Assembly (NCBI GenBank): GCA_021413845.1
Contig: JAIOPP010000090.1
Span: 1-64,000, forward strand
DNA length: 64,000 nucleotides
Direction: 5' to 3'
From: Planctomycetia bacterium
GTDB lineage: Bacteria > Planctomycetota > Planctomycetia > Pirellulales > PNKZ01
Shown here: positions 15,278-23,700 of the stretch, piece by piece
Position numbering within the stretch: the first letter of the stretch is position 1
Layout of the letters: every line of letters starts with the position of its first letter
Made by a program: the position numbers and the translations under genes
Notes under the pieces: model-generated
Database searches by the model: none
Told to the model about the DNA's origin: nothing
What the model saw: the letters and a program-made list of their open reading frames with translations, nothing else

Positions 15278-16591
15278 ATGCGCTATCCGCTTTGGCTCGC
15301 CGCTCTCGCGGCGCTCGTCGCCGGTTCCGGCGTTCGGGCCGCCGACAACACGCCGCCCGAAGGTTTCACCGCTCTGTTCAACGGCAAGGACTTCGCCGGT
15401 TGGCACGGCATGGGACACTTCGATCCCTACAAACTCGCCGCGATGACCGATGCCGAGCGCGCCGAGAAGCGCGCGAAGGATCTGGTAGACCTGAACCAAC
15501 ATTGGAAGGTCGAAGCCGGCGAGCTCGTCAACGACGGCCACGGCGTGTATCTCACGACCGATGCACCGTACGGCGACGTCGAGTTGTTCGTCGATTACAA
15601 GATGCTCCCGAAAGGAGATAGCGGCATCTATCTGCGCGCCACGCCGCAAGTGCAGATTTGGGACTTCACCGAAGAAGGAGGCAAGTGGAAGCTCGGCGCC
15701 GATAAAGGCTCTGGCGGTTTATGGAACAATCGCGCCGGAAAGCCGGGCAAAGATCCGCTGGTCTTGGCCGATAAGAAGTTCGGCGAATGGAATACGTTTC
15801 GCATCGTGCAGGTCGGCGCGCGGACGAGCGTCTGGTTGAACGACAAGCTCGTCGTCGATCATGCCGTGCTCGAAAACTTTTGGGACAAGGATCGCAAGCT
15901 GCCGCTGATCGCATCGGCTCCGATCCAATTGCAAACGCACGGCAGCGAAATCCGTTGGAAGAACGTCTACGTCCGGCCCATTCCTGCGACCGAGGCCAAC
16001 GAGATTCTCGCGAAGCACGAAAGCTCCGGCTTCGCGCCGATCTTCGACGGCAAATCGTTCGACGGCTGGAAAGGCCCGACCGAGAACTACGACATCGTCG
16101 AAGGGGCCGTCCGCTGCAAGCCGAGCAAGGGAGGGACGATCTATCGCGATGAAGAGCTGACCGACTTCGTGGCGCGCGTGGAGTTCAAGCTGCCGGCCGG
16201 CGGCAACAACGGCCTCGCGATTCGGTATCCCGGCACCGGCGACACGGCCTACGTCGGCATGACCGAGCTGCAAGTGCTCGACGACAGCTCGCCTAAGTAT
16301 GCGAAGCTCGATCCGCGCCAAGTCCACGGCTCGGCCTACGGCATGGCGCCGGCCGTGAAGGGCTATCAACGCCCCGTCGGCGAATGGAACTTTCAAGAAG
16401 TCACGGTGAAGGGCTCGACGATCAAAGTCGAACTCAACGGCTCCGTGATTCTCGACGCCGATCTTTCCACGATCACGGAATATATGGGCAAGTCGCCGCA
16501 TCCCGGCAAGGAACGGACCAGCGGCTTCTTCGGCTTCGCCGGCCACGGCGACGCCGTCGAGTTTCGCAACGTGAGCGTGAAGAAGCTGTAG
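15278..16591 (+). CDS. Exported protein with two DUF1080 (3-keto-disaccharide hydrolase-like) domains
   Basis: A 437-residue protein with a signal peptide (MRYPLWLAALAALVAGSGVRA). Two tandem concanavalin-like DUF1080 domains follow, at about residues 28-235 ('GFTALFNGKDFAGWHGMG') and 255-437 ('GFAPIFDGKSFDGWKG'). Both keep the family ending ('IRWKNVYVRPI' and 'VEFRNVSVKKL'). Several DUF1080 proteins are 3-keto-glycoside hydrolases or lyases. The divergent Gfo/Idh enzyme 215 bases away could supply 3-keto substrates. The start was chosen for its signal peptide; the longer frame upstream of 15278 lacks one. Confidence 0.87.
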   Translation: MRYPLWLAALAALVAGSGVRAADNTPPEGFTALFNGKDFAGWHGMGHFDPYKLAAMTDAERAEKRAKDLVDLNQHWKVEAGELVNDGHGVYLTTDAPYGDVELFVDYKMLPKGDSGIYLRATPQVQIWDFTEEGGKWKLGADKGSGGLWNNRAGKPGKDPLVLADKKFGEWNTFRIVQVGARTSVWLNDKLVVDHAVLENFWDKDRKLPLIASAPIQLQTHGSEIRWKNVYVRPIPATEANEILAKHESSGFAPIFDGKSFDGWKGPTENYDIVEGAVRCKPSKGGTIYRDEELTDFVARVEFKLPAGGNNGLAIRYPGTGDTAYVGMTELQVLDDSSPKYAKLDPRQVHGSAYGMAPAVKGYQRPVGEWNFQEVTVKGSTIKVELNGSVILDADLSTITEYMGKSPHPGKERTSGFFGFAGHGDAVEFRNVSVKKL

Positions 16592-16727
16592 GGCTTTTTC
16601 AGGGAATTCGAGACTGGCGATTCCTCGTGGGTCGTCTCATAATCAATAGGAGGCGTCGGCCGGGATGATCCGGCAGGCGCCACGGTTCTCGGGCCTGATC
16701 GCGATCTTTGAAGCTGGGAGCTCTCCT

Positions 16728-16940
16728 ATGGAACTGACCGCCGTGCTCACGCGGGCCGAAGAAGGGGGCTTCGTCGCTTTCAATCCCGAGACGGGGACCA
16801 CGACGCAAGGTGAAACCGTGGAAGAGGCCGTTGCCAATTTGAAGGAAGCGACCTCCTTATACCTTGCCGAGTTCCCACTTCCCAATACCGGGCATCCGGT
16901 CGTGACCATGTTCACGGTCCCCGGGCCGGCGCATGCCTAA
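16728..16940 (+). CDS. hicB: HicB-like antitoxin
   Basis: A 70-residue HicB N-terminal-like domain: 'LTAVLTRAEEGGFVAFNPE', then 'GETVEEAVANLKEATSLYL'. The DNA-binding C-terminal extension of longer HicBs is absent, so autoregulation may rely on the complex. ATG 16728 follows gggagctctcct (purine-rich gggag at 16717-16721); an earlier ATG in frame at 16665 adds residues without family similarity. The gene overlaps hicA by 8 bases. The order antitoxin-then-toxin is the reverse of classical hicAB but is common for this short subtype. Confidence 0.85.
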   Translation: MELTAVLTRAEEGGFVAFNPETGTTTQGETVEEAVANLKEATSLYLAEFPLPNTGHPVVTMFTVPGPAHA

Positions 16941-17142
16941 GCTACCCCACGTTTCGGGCGCGGAGCTTCAGCGGCTTGGCTTTCGGAAGGTGCGCCAAAG
17001 CGGTAGTCATGTTATCATGAAGCGCGAATCGAAAGGCTGCGTCGTGCCCATGCACAGCGAAGTCAAGGTCGGCACGTTGGCCGGTGTTTTGCGACAGGCC
17101 GAGGTTTCTTCCGAAGAGTTCATTCAGGCGTTGCGAGGGTGA
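16933..17142 (+). CDS. hicA: HicA-like mRNA interferase toxin
   Basis: A 69-residue double-stranded-RNA-binding-fold toxin. It has the family signature 'LGFRKVRQSGSHVIMKRE' with the catalytic His in GSH (residues 24-26), then 'VVPMHSEVKVGTLAGVLRQA'. HicA toxins cleave mRNA during translation and are neutralised by HicB. The full typical length and an intact His suggest a working toxin. It is followed directly by a strong hairpin. Confidence 0.87.
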   Translation: MPKLPHVSGAELQRLGFRKVRQSGSHVIMKRESKGCVVPMHSEVKVGTLAGVLRQAEVSSEEFIQALRG

Positions 17143-17146
17143 CGAA

Positions 17147-17190
17147 GCACAAGGCCCGGCGAGATGTGTTTCTCGCCGGGCCTTTTGTGC
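17147..17190. terminator. Strong hairpin terminator after hicA
   Basis: An 18-base arm gcacaaggcccggcgaga pairs with tctcgccgggccttttgtgc around a tgtgtt loop, leaving only a two-base bulge. On the plus strand the right arm contains a short T-run, fitting a terminator for hicBA. Because it is nearly symmetric it could also serve the convergent sugar-kinase gene. Confidence 0.75.
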
Positions 17191-17200
17191 TTTAGATCAT

Positions 17201-17249
17201 CGAGCGCGGGTTCAACGGGAGCATGACTGCTCCCGCTCGCCTCGGAGGT
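17201..17249 (+). repeat. 49-nt palindromic intergenic repeat, copy 2
   Basis: The same length and flanks as the copy at 61799-61847 (cgagcgcg... and ...ccgctcgcctcggaggt), but the core is cgggagcatgactgctcccg instead of a ggccggt...accggcc palindrome. Self-complementarity of the core is kept although its sequence differs. Confidence 0.72.
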
Positions 17250-17270
17250 TGACAGTTAGCGCTGCACTGT

Positions 17271-18353
17271 TTAGCGCTGCACTCGGGCCGAGCCACCCTT
17301 GGCGAGTTGTTCCACTTCCGCGAGGCGGGCCATCGTCGTGTCGCCGGGGAACGTGGTGAGCAAGGCGCCGTGGGCCCAGCCGAGGCGGAGCGCTTGTTCC
17401 GCGTCCTTGCCCGAGAGCAGGCCGTAGATCAGGCCGGCCGCGAAGCCGTCGCCGCCGCCGATCCGATCGATCACGTCGAGCTCGCAGGTCGGGCTCACGT
17501 ATTCCTTGCCGTTGAGCCAGAGCACGGCGGCCCAATCGTGGCGGTTCGTCGAGCGCACTTCGCGGAGCGTCGTGGCGACCGCCTTGATGTGCGGATGCTT
17601 CTTCACGACTTTGCCGATCAGGTCGAAGAACGCCTTCGGGTCGAGCTTCGACGCATGCTCGACGTCTTGCCCTTCGATGCCGAGCCCCTTCTGCAAGTCT
17701 TCTTCGTTGCCGACCAACACGTCGACATGCTCGACGATCTTGGCGATCACTTCTTGCCCCTTCTTCTCGCCGCCGATCGACGACCAGAGCTTGGCCCGAT
17801 AGTTGAGATCGAACGACGTGACGGCTCCGGCAGCCTTGGCGGCCTTCATCCCTTCGATGATGACGTCGCTCGTCGTTTCGGAAAGGGCCGCGAAGATGCC
17901 GCCGGAGTGAAACCAGCGCACGCCGCGGGCGTGGATCTTCTTCCAATCGAAGTCGCCGGCCTTGAGCATGCCCGCCGCTTCGTTGGCGCGGTTGTAGAAC
18001 ACGACCGGCGGACGAACGCCGCAGCCCCGATCGCTATAAACCGTGGCGATGTTCGGGCCGCGAACGCCGTCGTGGTCGAACCACTTATAGAACGCCTCGA
18101 CACCCATTTCGCGAACCCGCGCTTGCACCAATTCGCCGATGCCGTACTTCACCATCGCCGAGGCGACGCCGGTCTTCAAGCCGAAGCAATCGCTCAGGTT
18201 GGCCGAGACGTTGTACTCGCCGCCGGACACATGCACGTCGAGCGTGCGGGCCTTGCGAAACGGCAACACGCCGGGATCGAGTCGATGTACCAAGGCGCCG
18301 AGCGAGAGGAAATCGAAATCGCAAGCATCGGAGCGAACGGCAAGAGAGGTCAT
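17271..18353 (-). CDS. PfkB-family sugar kinase, likely 2-keto-3-deoxygluconate kinase
   Basis: A 360-residue ribokinase-fold protein. It carries the N-terminal 'HVSGGEYNVSANLSDCFGLK' substrate-site segment (41-60), 'VLVGNEEDLQ' and the catalytic signature 'DRIGGGDGFAAGLIYGLL' (296-313, base D302). In the signature the usual GAGD is GGGD, a conservative change seen in KDG kinases. It most likely phosphorylates 2-keto-3-deoxygluconate or a related keto-sugar acid in the cytoplasm; the substrate remains uncertain. It lies downstream of the DUF1552 gene on the same strand with a 129-base spacer that holds repeats, so it may have its own promoter. Confidence 0.82.
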   Translation of the reverse strand: MTSLAVRSDACDFDFLSLGALVHRLDPGVLPFRKARTLDVHVSGGEYNVSANLSDCFGLKTGVASAMVKYGIGELVQARVREMGVEAFYKWFDHDGVRGPNIATVYSDRGCGVRPPVVFYNRANEAAGMLKAGDFDWKKIHARGVRWFHSGGIFAALSETTSDVIIEGMKAAKAAGAVTSFDLNYRAKLWSSIGGEKKGQEVIAKIVEHVDVLVGNEEDLQKGLGIEGQDVEHASKLDPKAFFDLIGKVVKKHPHIKAVATTLREVRSTNRHDWAAVLWLNGKEYVSPTCELDVIDRIGGGDGFAAGLIYGLLSGKDAEQALRLGWAHGALLTTFPGDTTMARLAEVEQLAKGGSARVQR

Positions 18354-18482
18354 AGGAAGGGGTCGGGGGTCAGAGGTCGGGGGGGTGGGGAAGAGAAGTC
18401 AAAAGTCTAAATGCAAAAGGCAAAAGTGGGAAGCGGGCGAACTCCGTACTTTTGCATTCTGCATTTTGACTTCCGACTTCTA
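18354..18482. repeat. Repeat-rich spacer with hairpin and GGTCGGGGGTCAG element
   Basis: Contains ggaaggggtcgggggtcaga (18356-18375), whose reverse complement closely matches the segment near 19924-19962. It also contains an inverted repeat pairing aagtcaaaagtctaaatgc (near 18395-18413) with gcattctgcattttgactt (near 18457-18475). The latter could be a terminator or RNA-stabilising hairpin for the upstream DUF1552 gene. No ORF. Confidence 0.5.
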
Positions 18483-19757
18483 CTAGATTTCGCTCAACGT
18501 CCCCGTGCTGGTGCCGAACTTGTCGGTCTCGATTCCCATTCGTTGCAGCATCGAAACGAAGAGGTTCGAGAACGGCTTGTTGTTCTTCGGGTCGTAGGCG
18601 ACGTGACCCGCGTGTTTGAAGCCGCCGCCGGCGAAGACGATCGGCAGGTTGCGCGAGTCGTGAGCGTTGGCGTTGCCGAGGTTGCTGCCGAACAGCACCG
18701 AGGTGTTGTCGAGCACGCTGCCCGCTCCCTCCCGTTTCGATTTCAGCGACGAGAGCAGAACGTTCAAGCCCTTGAACATCTCCGACTCGACGAGCTTCAG
18801 CTGCGCGAGCTTCTCGGGATCTTGCCCGTGGTGCGACAGGCCGTGATGGTCGACGCTCACGCCCGGCACCAGCGGCACGTCGCCGCGGCCTTGCACCGTG
18901 ACGGCGATCACGCGGGTCGAATCGGTTTGCAAGGCGAGCGGCACCAGCTCGAGGATCAGCTTGATCCTGTTGATGAGATCGGCGTCGACTTTGCTATCGG
19001 TCGGCTGTTGGGCGTCGACCTTCGGCTTCGGCCGGCGAACCCACTCTTGCGACTTCGAGATCCGCAGCTCCATCTCGCGCACCGAGGTGAAGTATTCGTC
19101 GAGCTTGTCTTTATCGGCCGGCCCGACGCGGCGCTCGAGCCGCTTCGATTCGTCGGCCACGGCGTCGAGAATGCTCCGGCCTTGGCGTAGCTGCTCGCTC
19201 TGCGCTTCGATCTCGGCGGCCTTGCCGTCGAGGAACAACTTGGCGAACACCTTCGCCGGCGAATACTCGGCCGGAATACTGACGCCCGAGCGCGTAAACG
19301 ATTGGCTGCTGGTGCCGGTGCTGCTCAAGACGAGCGACGGGTAGCGCGTTTCGTAGCCGAACTTCTCGGCCGCGAACTGGTCGAGGGAGATCGCATTGCG
19401 AAAGCCGCTGAGGCCGGGATTGCGGACGGCCGTGAGCCAGGTCATTTCGGAAGAGTGGCCGTTTGCGCCGGCTTGCTCGGGATGCGACATGCCGGAGAAG
19501 ACGGTGAATTCCTTGCGATGATCCTTGAGGAGTTCGAGATACGGCGTCGGGGCATAGTCCGGGCCGGTCGTCGTCGGAAAGAGATACGGCGTGTGGATGC
19601 CCAGGTTCGTGCAGATCGTCACCATGCGCTTCGGCGCCGCAGCCGCGGCGGCACGCGCCGCGCGGAGCGTGACGGGGAGCATCGCATCGAGCGCGGGAAG
19701 CCCGAGGGCGATACCGCCGGCTCGAAGAAACATGCGCCGCGAGAGAGGCATAGTCAT
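18483..19757 (-). CDS. DUF1552 protein with Tat signal
   Basis: A 424-residue protein beginning with a twin-arginine signal ('PLSRRMFLRAGGIALGLPAL'). It carries the features of DUF1552 proteins: 'NLGIHTPYLFPTTTGPDYAPT', 'SGMSHPEQAGANGHSSEMTW' and, near the C-terminus, 'GSNLGNANAHDSRNLPIVFAGG', which resembles sulfatase/alkaline-phosphatase-like metal-site elements. DUF1552 genes nearly always pair with DUF1592-type genes in planctomycetes, as here. The pair is probably exported; its activity is unknown. Confidence 0.87.
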   Translation of the reverse strand: MTMPLSRRMFLRAGGIALGLPALDAMLPVTLRAARAAAAAAPKRMVTICTNLGIHTPYLFPTTTGPDYAPTPYLELLKDHRKEFTVFSGMSHPEQAGANGHSSEMTWLTAVRNPGLSGFRNAISLDQFAAEKFGYETRYPSLVLSSTGTSSQSFTRSGVSIPAEYSPAKVFAKLFLDGKAAEIEAQSEQLRQGRSILDAVADESKRLERRVGPADKDKLDEYFTSVREMELRISKSQEWVRRPKPKVDAQQPTDSKVDADLINRIKLILELVPLALQTDSTRVIAVTVQGRGDVPLVPGVSVDHHGLSHHGQDPEKLAQLKLVESEMFKGLNVLLSSLKSKREGAGSVLDNTSVLFGSNLGNANAHDSRNLPIVFAGGGFKHAGHVAYDPKNNKPFSNLFVSMLQRMGIETDKFGTSTGTLSEI

Positions 19758-19782
19758 GACTTAAATTCCTAGTTGCAATATC

Positions 19783-19922
19783 TCCCTCTCCCATCGGGAG
19801 AGGGCCGGGGTGAGGGGCGTAGCTGCTTCTTACTCTCTAATTCAATCGACCTTCTTCGAAACTCGATCGACCGGACCCCTCATCCGGCCTTCGGCCACCT
19901 TCTCCCGCCGGGAGAAGGGTTT
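19783..19922. repeat. Inverted pair of CCCTCTCCC...GGGAGAGGG palindromes
   Basis: Left copy 19783-19817 is ccctctcccatcgggagagg followed by gccggggtgagggg. Right copy 19874-19922 is cccctcatccggccttcggc followed by a ccttctcccgccgggagaagg hairpin. The copies face each other, and each also forms its own hairpin. Similar CTCCC/GGGAG repeats occur widely in bacterial intergenic DNA. They lie between the DUF1592 and DUF1552 genes and may modulate expression of the downstream DUF1552. Confidence 0.6.
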
Positions 19923-19962
19923 TATCACTGACCCCTGACCTCCGACCCCTGACCCCTTCCGC

Positions 19963-22422
19963 TCACTTCGTCTGAAACAATTCCGATTGCACGACTTCAT
20001 GCACCAACGTGCGGAAGCCGTAGTTGCGTGAACGGGCGTTGTGCAGAATCTTTTCGACCGCTTCTCGATCCGCGAATTCGACCGTCGCGCCGGTGCCGTA
20101 GGCGAGCAAGTTGTTCGTGAGCGCGCGGGCCACTTGCTCGGTTTGCGTGAGCAGGTATTTCTTGAAGTCGTCGATGTTCTTAAACTTCGCGCCGTCGGGC
20201 AGGTCGCCGCTCGCGTCGACCGCCGGGCCGTGCTTATAGCCCACGTGCTTGCCGCGGAACAGTTCGACGACCTGGTCTCCTTTCCCTTGCGAACGATATC
20301 GCTCCCGCCAGCTGCCGATGACGTCGAAGTTTTCCAACGCGAAGCCCGGTGGATCGATCGTCCGATGGCAGGTGTTGCACGACTCGACGCTCCGATGCTT
20401 CGCCAACTGCTCGCGCACCGTCGTCGTGCCGCGCGTGTCGGGCTCGATCGAGCCGACATCGGCCGGCGGCGGAGCCGGGGGCTGCCCCAGGAGATGTTTC
20501 ATCACCCATGCTCCGCGCAAGACGGGAGACGTGACGGTGCCGTTGGCCGTGACTTTCAAGATGCTCGCTTGCGTCAGAAGTCCGCCGCGATGCGAATCGG
20601 CCGGCAACTTCACTTTGCGGAATTGCTCTCCTTCGACCCCCGCGATCTTGTAGTGATCCGCCAGCCGGCGATTGATGATCGCGAAGTCGGAGTGGATGAA
20701 GTTCGCCACGCCGAGGTCTTCGCGTAGCACTTCCGTGAAGAAGTCTTCGGTCTCGCGAATCATCGAGATGCGGAGCAGCGGATCGTATTCGGGATACATC
20801 CGCGCGTCCGGCGCCGTGGCGTCGATGTTGCGCAACTCCAACCATTGGCCGACGAAATTCTCGGTGAAGGCCCGCGCCTTCGGGCTCGCGAGCAGGCGCT
20901 CGGTTTGCGCTCGCAACACGGCGGGTTGCGACAACTTCTTCGCCGCCGCGACCGCGATCAACTCGTCGTCCGGGAGCGAACTCCACAGGAAATACGACAG
21001 CCGCGCGGCGAGGGCATAGTCGTCGAGTCGGCCCGGATGTTCTTCGAGCATGAGGAACTGCGGCGCAACGAGAATGGCTCGCAGGCCGACGCGCACCGAC
21101 TTGTCGAACGATTGCCCGGCGTCGAGCGCTTCATAGGAAAGCTTCAAGAACCGATCGATCTCGCCCGGCGCAAGCGGCCGGCGGAAGGCGCGCACGGCGA
21201 ACGCGGTCAGCGCTTTCGCGGCGTCGGCGCGCGGGTCTTTCGACGCGATGTCGTAGCAAATGGCGCTCGGGTCCCATTTGCGTCGGTCGCCCGCGACATT
21301 CGTCTCGAAGGTCGCGCCGGGAAACAAAGCGGTGGTGCCGGCCGGCGGCCACGTATCGCCGAGCGGTCCTTCGAACTCGATCCACTCCATGCCGGTGCCC
21401 GAGCCGTTCCAGTTCTTCGCGCCGACGTTGTAGAGCCCCTTCTTCGTGTCGGGATCGGCTATCAGATCGGCCGGCGCGGGATAGAAATACTCGCTTGCTT
21501 CGAGCTTCGTCACGAAGTCGACTTCGCGCGAACCGGAGATCGGCATGTCGAAGTAGCCGACTAGCCGCGCCGAACCTTGGCGATAGTTGCCGGCGTAGAA
21601 TTGCAAGATCGTCGGCTTCTGCGACTTATGCGAGAAGCCCGAAGCCCGGATACGATACAAGCCGGTTTGCGGAATACGCAGGCCGAAGATCTTCGTGATG
21701 TACGAAGCGTCGCCGAACATCACGATGCCGTTCGGAACTTCCAAACAGAGCGCGTGTTCCGAATCGAGGTTCTTCTTGACCCCTTCCTGCTCTTTGTAGA
21801 TGAACCGCTGCACGAGCTTCTCGGGCTTGCGCGTCAGGCGGATGCCGAGGTCGAGCGCCGTGTCGGCCGCTTCCAAGTATTTTTCCAAGTGCAGCGGCGA
21901 GATCCGTAGCCCTTCGGCAACCGTGTCGAAGCCGCCGACGGCGTTTTCTTCGGGAAGGATTTCTTTGAGGGGGGCGTCGATGTCGAGCAGATGGTGCAAC
22001 GTCTTTTCGTATTCGACGCGGTTCAAGCGGCGCATGCCGACGCGCCCTTCCTTCTCTCGGCGGGCTCGGCTCACATCGATGAGCGCCGCGCGGAGCGAGC
22101 CCAGCGACGCAGTCTGCAGCGCTGCCGGCGGACGGGCCTCGCCGACCGGCGGCATCTCTCCCTGATTCACCCGATCGAACACCTCGACCCATTGCGCGAA
22201 GTTTTTCGGATCGCTCGGGTTCCAAGTAAGCGACGACAGATCGAGCCCGCCGTCGGGCGTAGCCTTGTCGTGGCACGACGTGCAATTCGTGTCGATGAAC
22301 CCCTTCATCGGCGACGGCGGAGCGGCACCGCGCGCGGCCGAAAGCAACGACATCGTGGCGACGTGTGTCGCGGCGACGAGCATCAAGCAGTTCGATATCA
22401 AACGCGCAAGCGGCATGGGCAT
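19963..22422 (-). CDS. DUF1587/1592/1588/1585-type exported c-type-cytochrome-like protein
   Basis: An 819-residue protein with a signal or anchor at residues 10-33. A haem-type 'CTSCHD' follows at 47-52, as in planctomycete cytochrome-c-like (PSCyt) domains. Then come the DUF1587 part 'MRRLNRVEYEKTLHHLLDID', the DUF1595/1592 part 'FAVRAFRRPLAPGEIDRFL' with 'YFLWSSLPDDELIAVA', the DUF1588 part ('HRGGLLTQASILKVTANGT') with a second CxxCH ('SCNTCHRTIDPPGFALENF'), and the DUF1585 end 'LVHEVVQSELFQTK'. Domain order is standard for the family. The partner DUF1552 gene follows after 205 bases. Such proteins are thought to act in the periplasm; the substrate is unknown. Confidence 0.9.
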   Translation of the reverse strand: MPMPLARLISNCLMLVAATHVATMSLLSAARGAAPPSPMKGFIDTNCTSCHDKATPDGGLDLSSLTWNPSDPKNFAQWVEVFDRVNQGEMPPVGEARPPAALQTASLGSLRAALIDVSRARREKEGRVGMRRLNRVEYEKTLHHLLDIDAPLKEILPEENAVGGFDTVAEGLRISPLHLEKYLEAADTALDLGIRLTRKPEKLVQRFIYKEQEGVKKNLDSEHALCLEVPNGIVMFGDASYITKIFGLRIPQTGLYRIRASGFSHKSQKPTILQFYAGNYRQGSARLVGYFDMPISGSREVDFVTKLEASEYFYPAPADLIADPDTKKGLYNVGAKNWNGSGTGMEWIEFEGPLGDTWPPAGTTALFPGATFETNVAGDRRKWDPSAICYDIASKDPRADAAKALTAFAVRAFRRPLAPGEIDRFLKLSYEALDAGQSFDKSVRVGLRAILVAPQFLMLEEHPGRLDDYALAARLSYFLWSSLPDDELIAVAAAKKLSQPAVLRAQTERLLASPKARAFTENFVGQWLELRNIDATAPDARMYPEYDPLLRISMIRETEDFFTEVLREDLGVANFIHSDFAIINRRLADHYKIAGVEGEQFRKVKLPADSHRGGLLTQASILKVTANGTVTSPVLRGAWVMKHLLGQPPAPPPADVGSIEPDTRGTTTVREQLAKHRSVESCNTCHRTIDPPGFALENFDVIGSWRERYRSQGKGDQVVELFRGKHVGYKHGPAVDASGDLPDGAKFKNIDDFKKYLLTQTEQVARALTNNLLAYGTGATVEFADREAVEKILHNARSRNYGFRTLVHEVVQSELFQTK

Positions 22423-22540
22423 CGCTACGGGACCAAGCGGTGGCGGAGCTACGGCGGAACCCGGTCGCCGAACCGGAAACAGCGATTATAACCGAGGCAG
22501 GCCGGAATTTCTCGCTGGGTTTTATACCGGTTTTGCCTCG

Positions 22541-23428
22541 CTAACGACTGCGGGTTAACGTTCGCCGAGGCTCGATATGCACCACGACGTCTTGAATCCG
22601 GAGGCCCGAGGCAAGCAGCCGGTCTTTCACCCGATGGGCGATCGTGTGCCCGGCGGTGACGCTGATCGCTCCGTCGACGTGAACATGAATATCCATAAAC
22701 AAGCCGAGGCCGCTTTTGCGCACGCGCACCTTCTCGATCGCCTCGACCCCTTCGACGCCGGCCGCCGCCGAGCGGATCGCCTCTTGTATCTCGGCCGGCA
22801 CCGTCGCATCCATGATCTCTTGCACGGCGGTGCGCAGCAGCAAGCCGCCGTTGAGCGCCATCACCGTGCAGGCGAGGAGCGCGGCCCAGGCGTCGGCGCT
22901 TTCGTAGCCCGGCCCGCAGAGCAGCGCGATCGAGATGCCGACCAATACCGCGGCCGAGGTGATCGCGTCGGAATGATGGTGCCAGGCGTCGACCTTGAGC
23001 GAAGTGCTTGCGAGATTCCGCCCGATGCCGGAAACGAACCGCGCGATGGCGATCTTCGCCACGATCGCCACGACCAAGACCGGCAGCGTGAACCAAGCCG
23101 GCGCGCGATGGGCCACGCGAATCTCGTGGATGCTCTGTACGGCGATCAGCCCGGCCGCGAGGAGCAAGCCCATCGCCGCGAGCATGCCGGCGATCGACTC
23201 CGCTTTGCCGTGTCCGTAGGGGTGCAAGTCGTCGGCCGGTCGGGCCGCGATACGCAGGCCGCTCCAGACGATCATCGAGGCGAGGATGTCGCCGGTCGAT
23301 TCGATCCCGTCGGCGATCAGAGCGTAGGAGTTTCCCGCGATGCCGGCGACGATCTTCATCACGGCGAGCGCGACGTTGACGCCGATGCCGATCGTCACGG
23401 CCCGAAATCCGGAATCGATGGAATTCAT
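22541..23428 (-). CDS. Cation diffusion facilitator metal transporter
   Basis: A 295-residue inner-membrane protein with about six hydrophobic segments. The metal site A signatures are 'SYALIADGIESTGDILASM' (in place of the HSxxD) and 'AWHHHSDAITS'. The cytoplasmic C-terminal domain is at about 205-290 ('EKVRVRKSGLGLFMDIHVHV', 'DVVVHIEPR'). CDF proteins export Zn, Fe, Mn or Co in exchange for protons. The DGxxS variant of the first site resembles Fe/Mn-type members, but assignment is uncertain. ATG 23428 is chosen since the frame upstream has no membrane segment. It is followed by the DUF1592 gene 118 bases later. Confidence 0.87.
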   Translation of the reverse strand: MNSIDSGFRAVTIGIGVNVALAVMKIVAGIAGNSYALIADGIESTGDILASMIVWSGLRIAARPADDLHPYGHGKAESIAGMLAAMGLLLAAGLIAVQSIHEIRVAHRAPAWFTLPVLVVAIVAKIAIARFVSGIGRNLASTSLKVDAWHHHSDAITSAAVLVGISIALLCGPGYESADAWAALLACTVMALNGGLLLRTAVQEIMDATVPAEIQEAIRSAAAGVEGVEAIEKVRVRKSGLGLFMDIHVHVDGAISVTAGHTIAHRVKDRLLASGLRIQDVVVHIEPRRTLTRSR

Positions 23429-23700
23429 GCTCGCAGTATACAACGCCGAGGCCGCGGCCGGGGCGAGCCGGCCACGGTGAACGGGCCATCGGTGAGCGGG
23501 TCTGCGGCAAACTCGACAGTAGGAATCGTTTCGTCCGATTACGAGCGATTTCCCTTGCCGCACGCCGGCACGCTTGCCGAACCGTGCGGCAACTCGCATA
23601 ATCGAGTCCCTGCCATGTCGGGCCGATCATGCCGTAAGGAGAGTTCCCTTGCGTCGTCGGAAGTTCGCACCAGTCATCGCCGCCTTCCGAGAATCGAGCT
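23429..23700. promoter_or_regulatory. Divergent promoter region, CDF transporter and kinase-like gene
   Basis: A 272-base spacer between divergent genes. It contains an AT-richer stretch (caactcgcataatcgagtcc, near 23590-23609) and a purine-rich taaggagag at 23636-23644. The latter is too far upstream of ATG 23701 to be its ribosome site, so a missed short leader peptide is conceivable; none was identified. Confidence 0.35.

Noticed and set aside
17307-18410. 367-codon plus-strand frame opposite the sugar kinase
   Set aside because: The minus strand carries a complete PfkB fold with its signature; the plus-strand product shows no motif.
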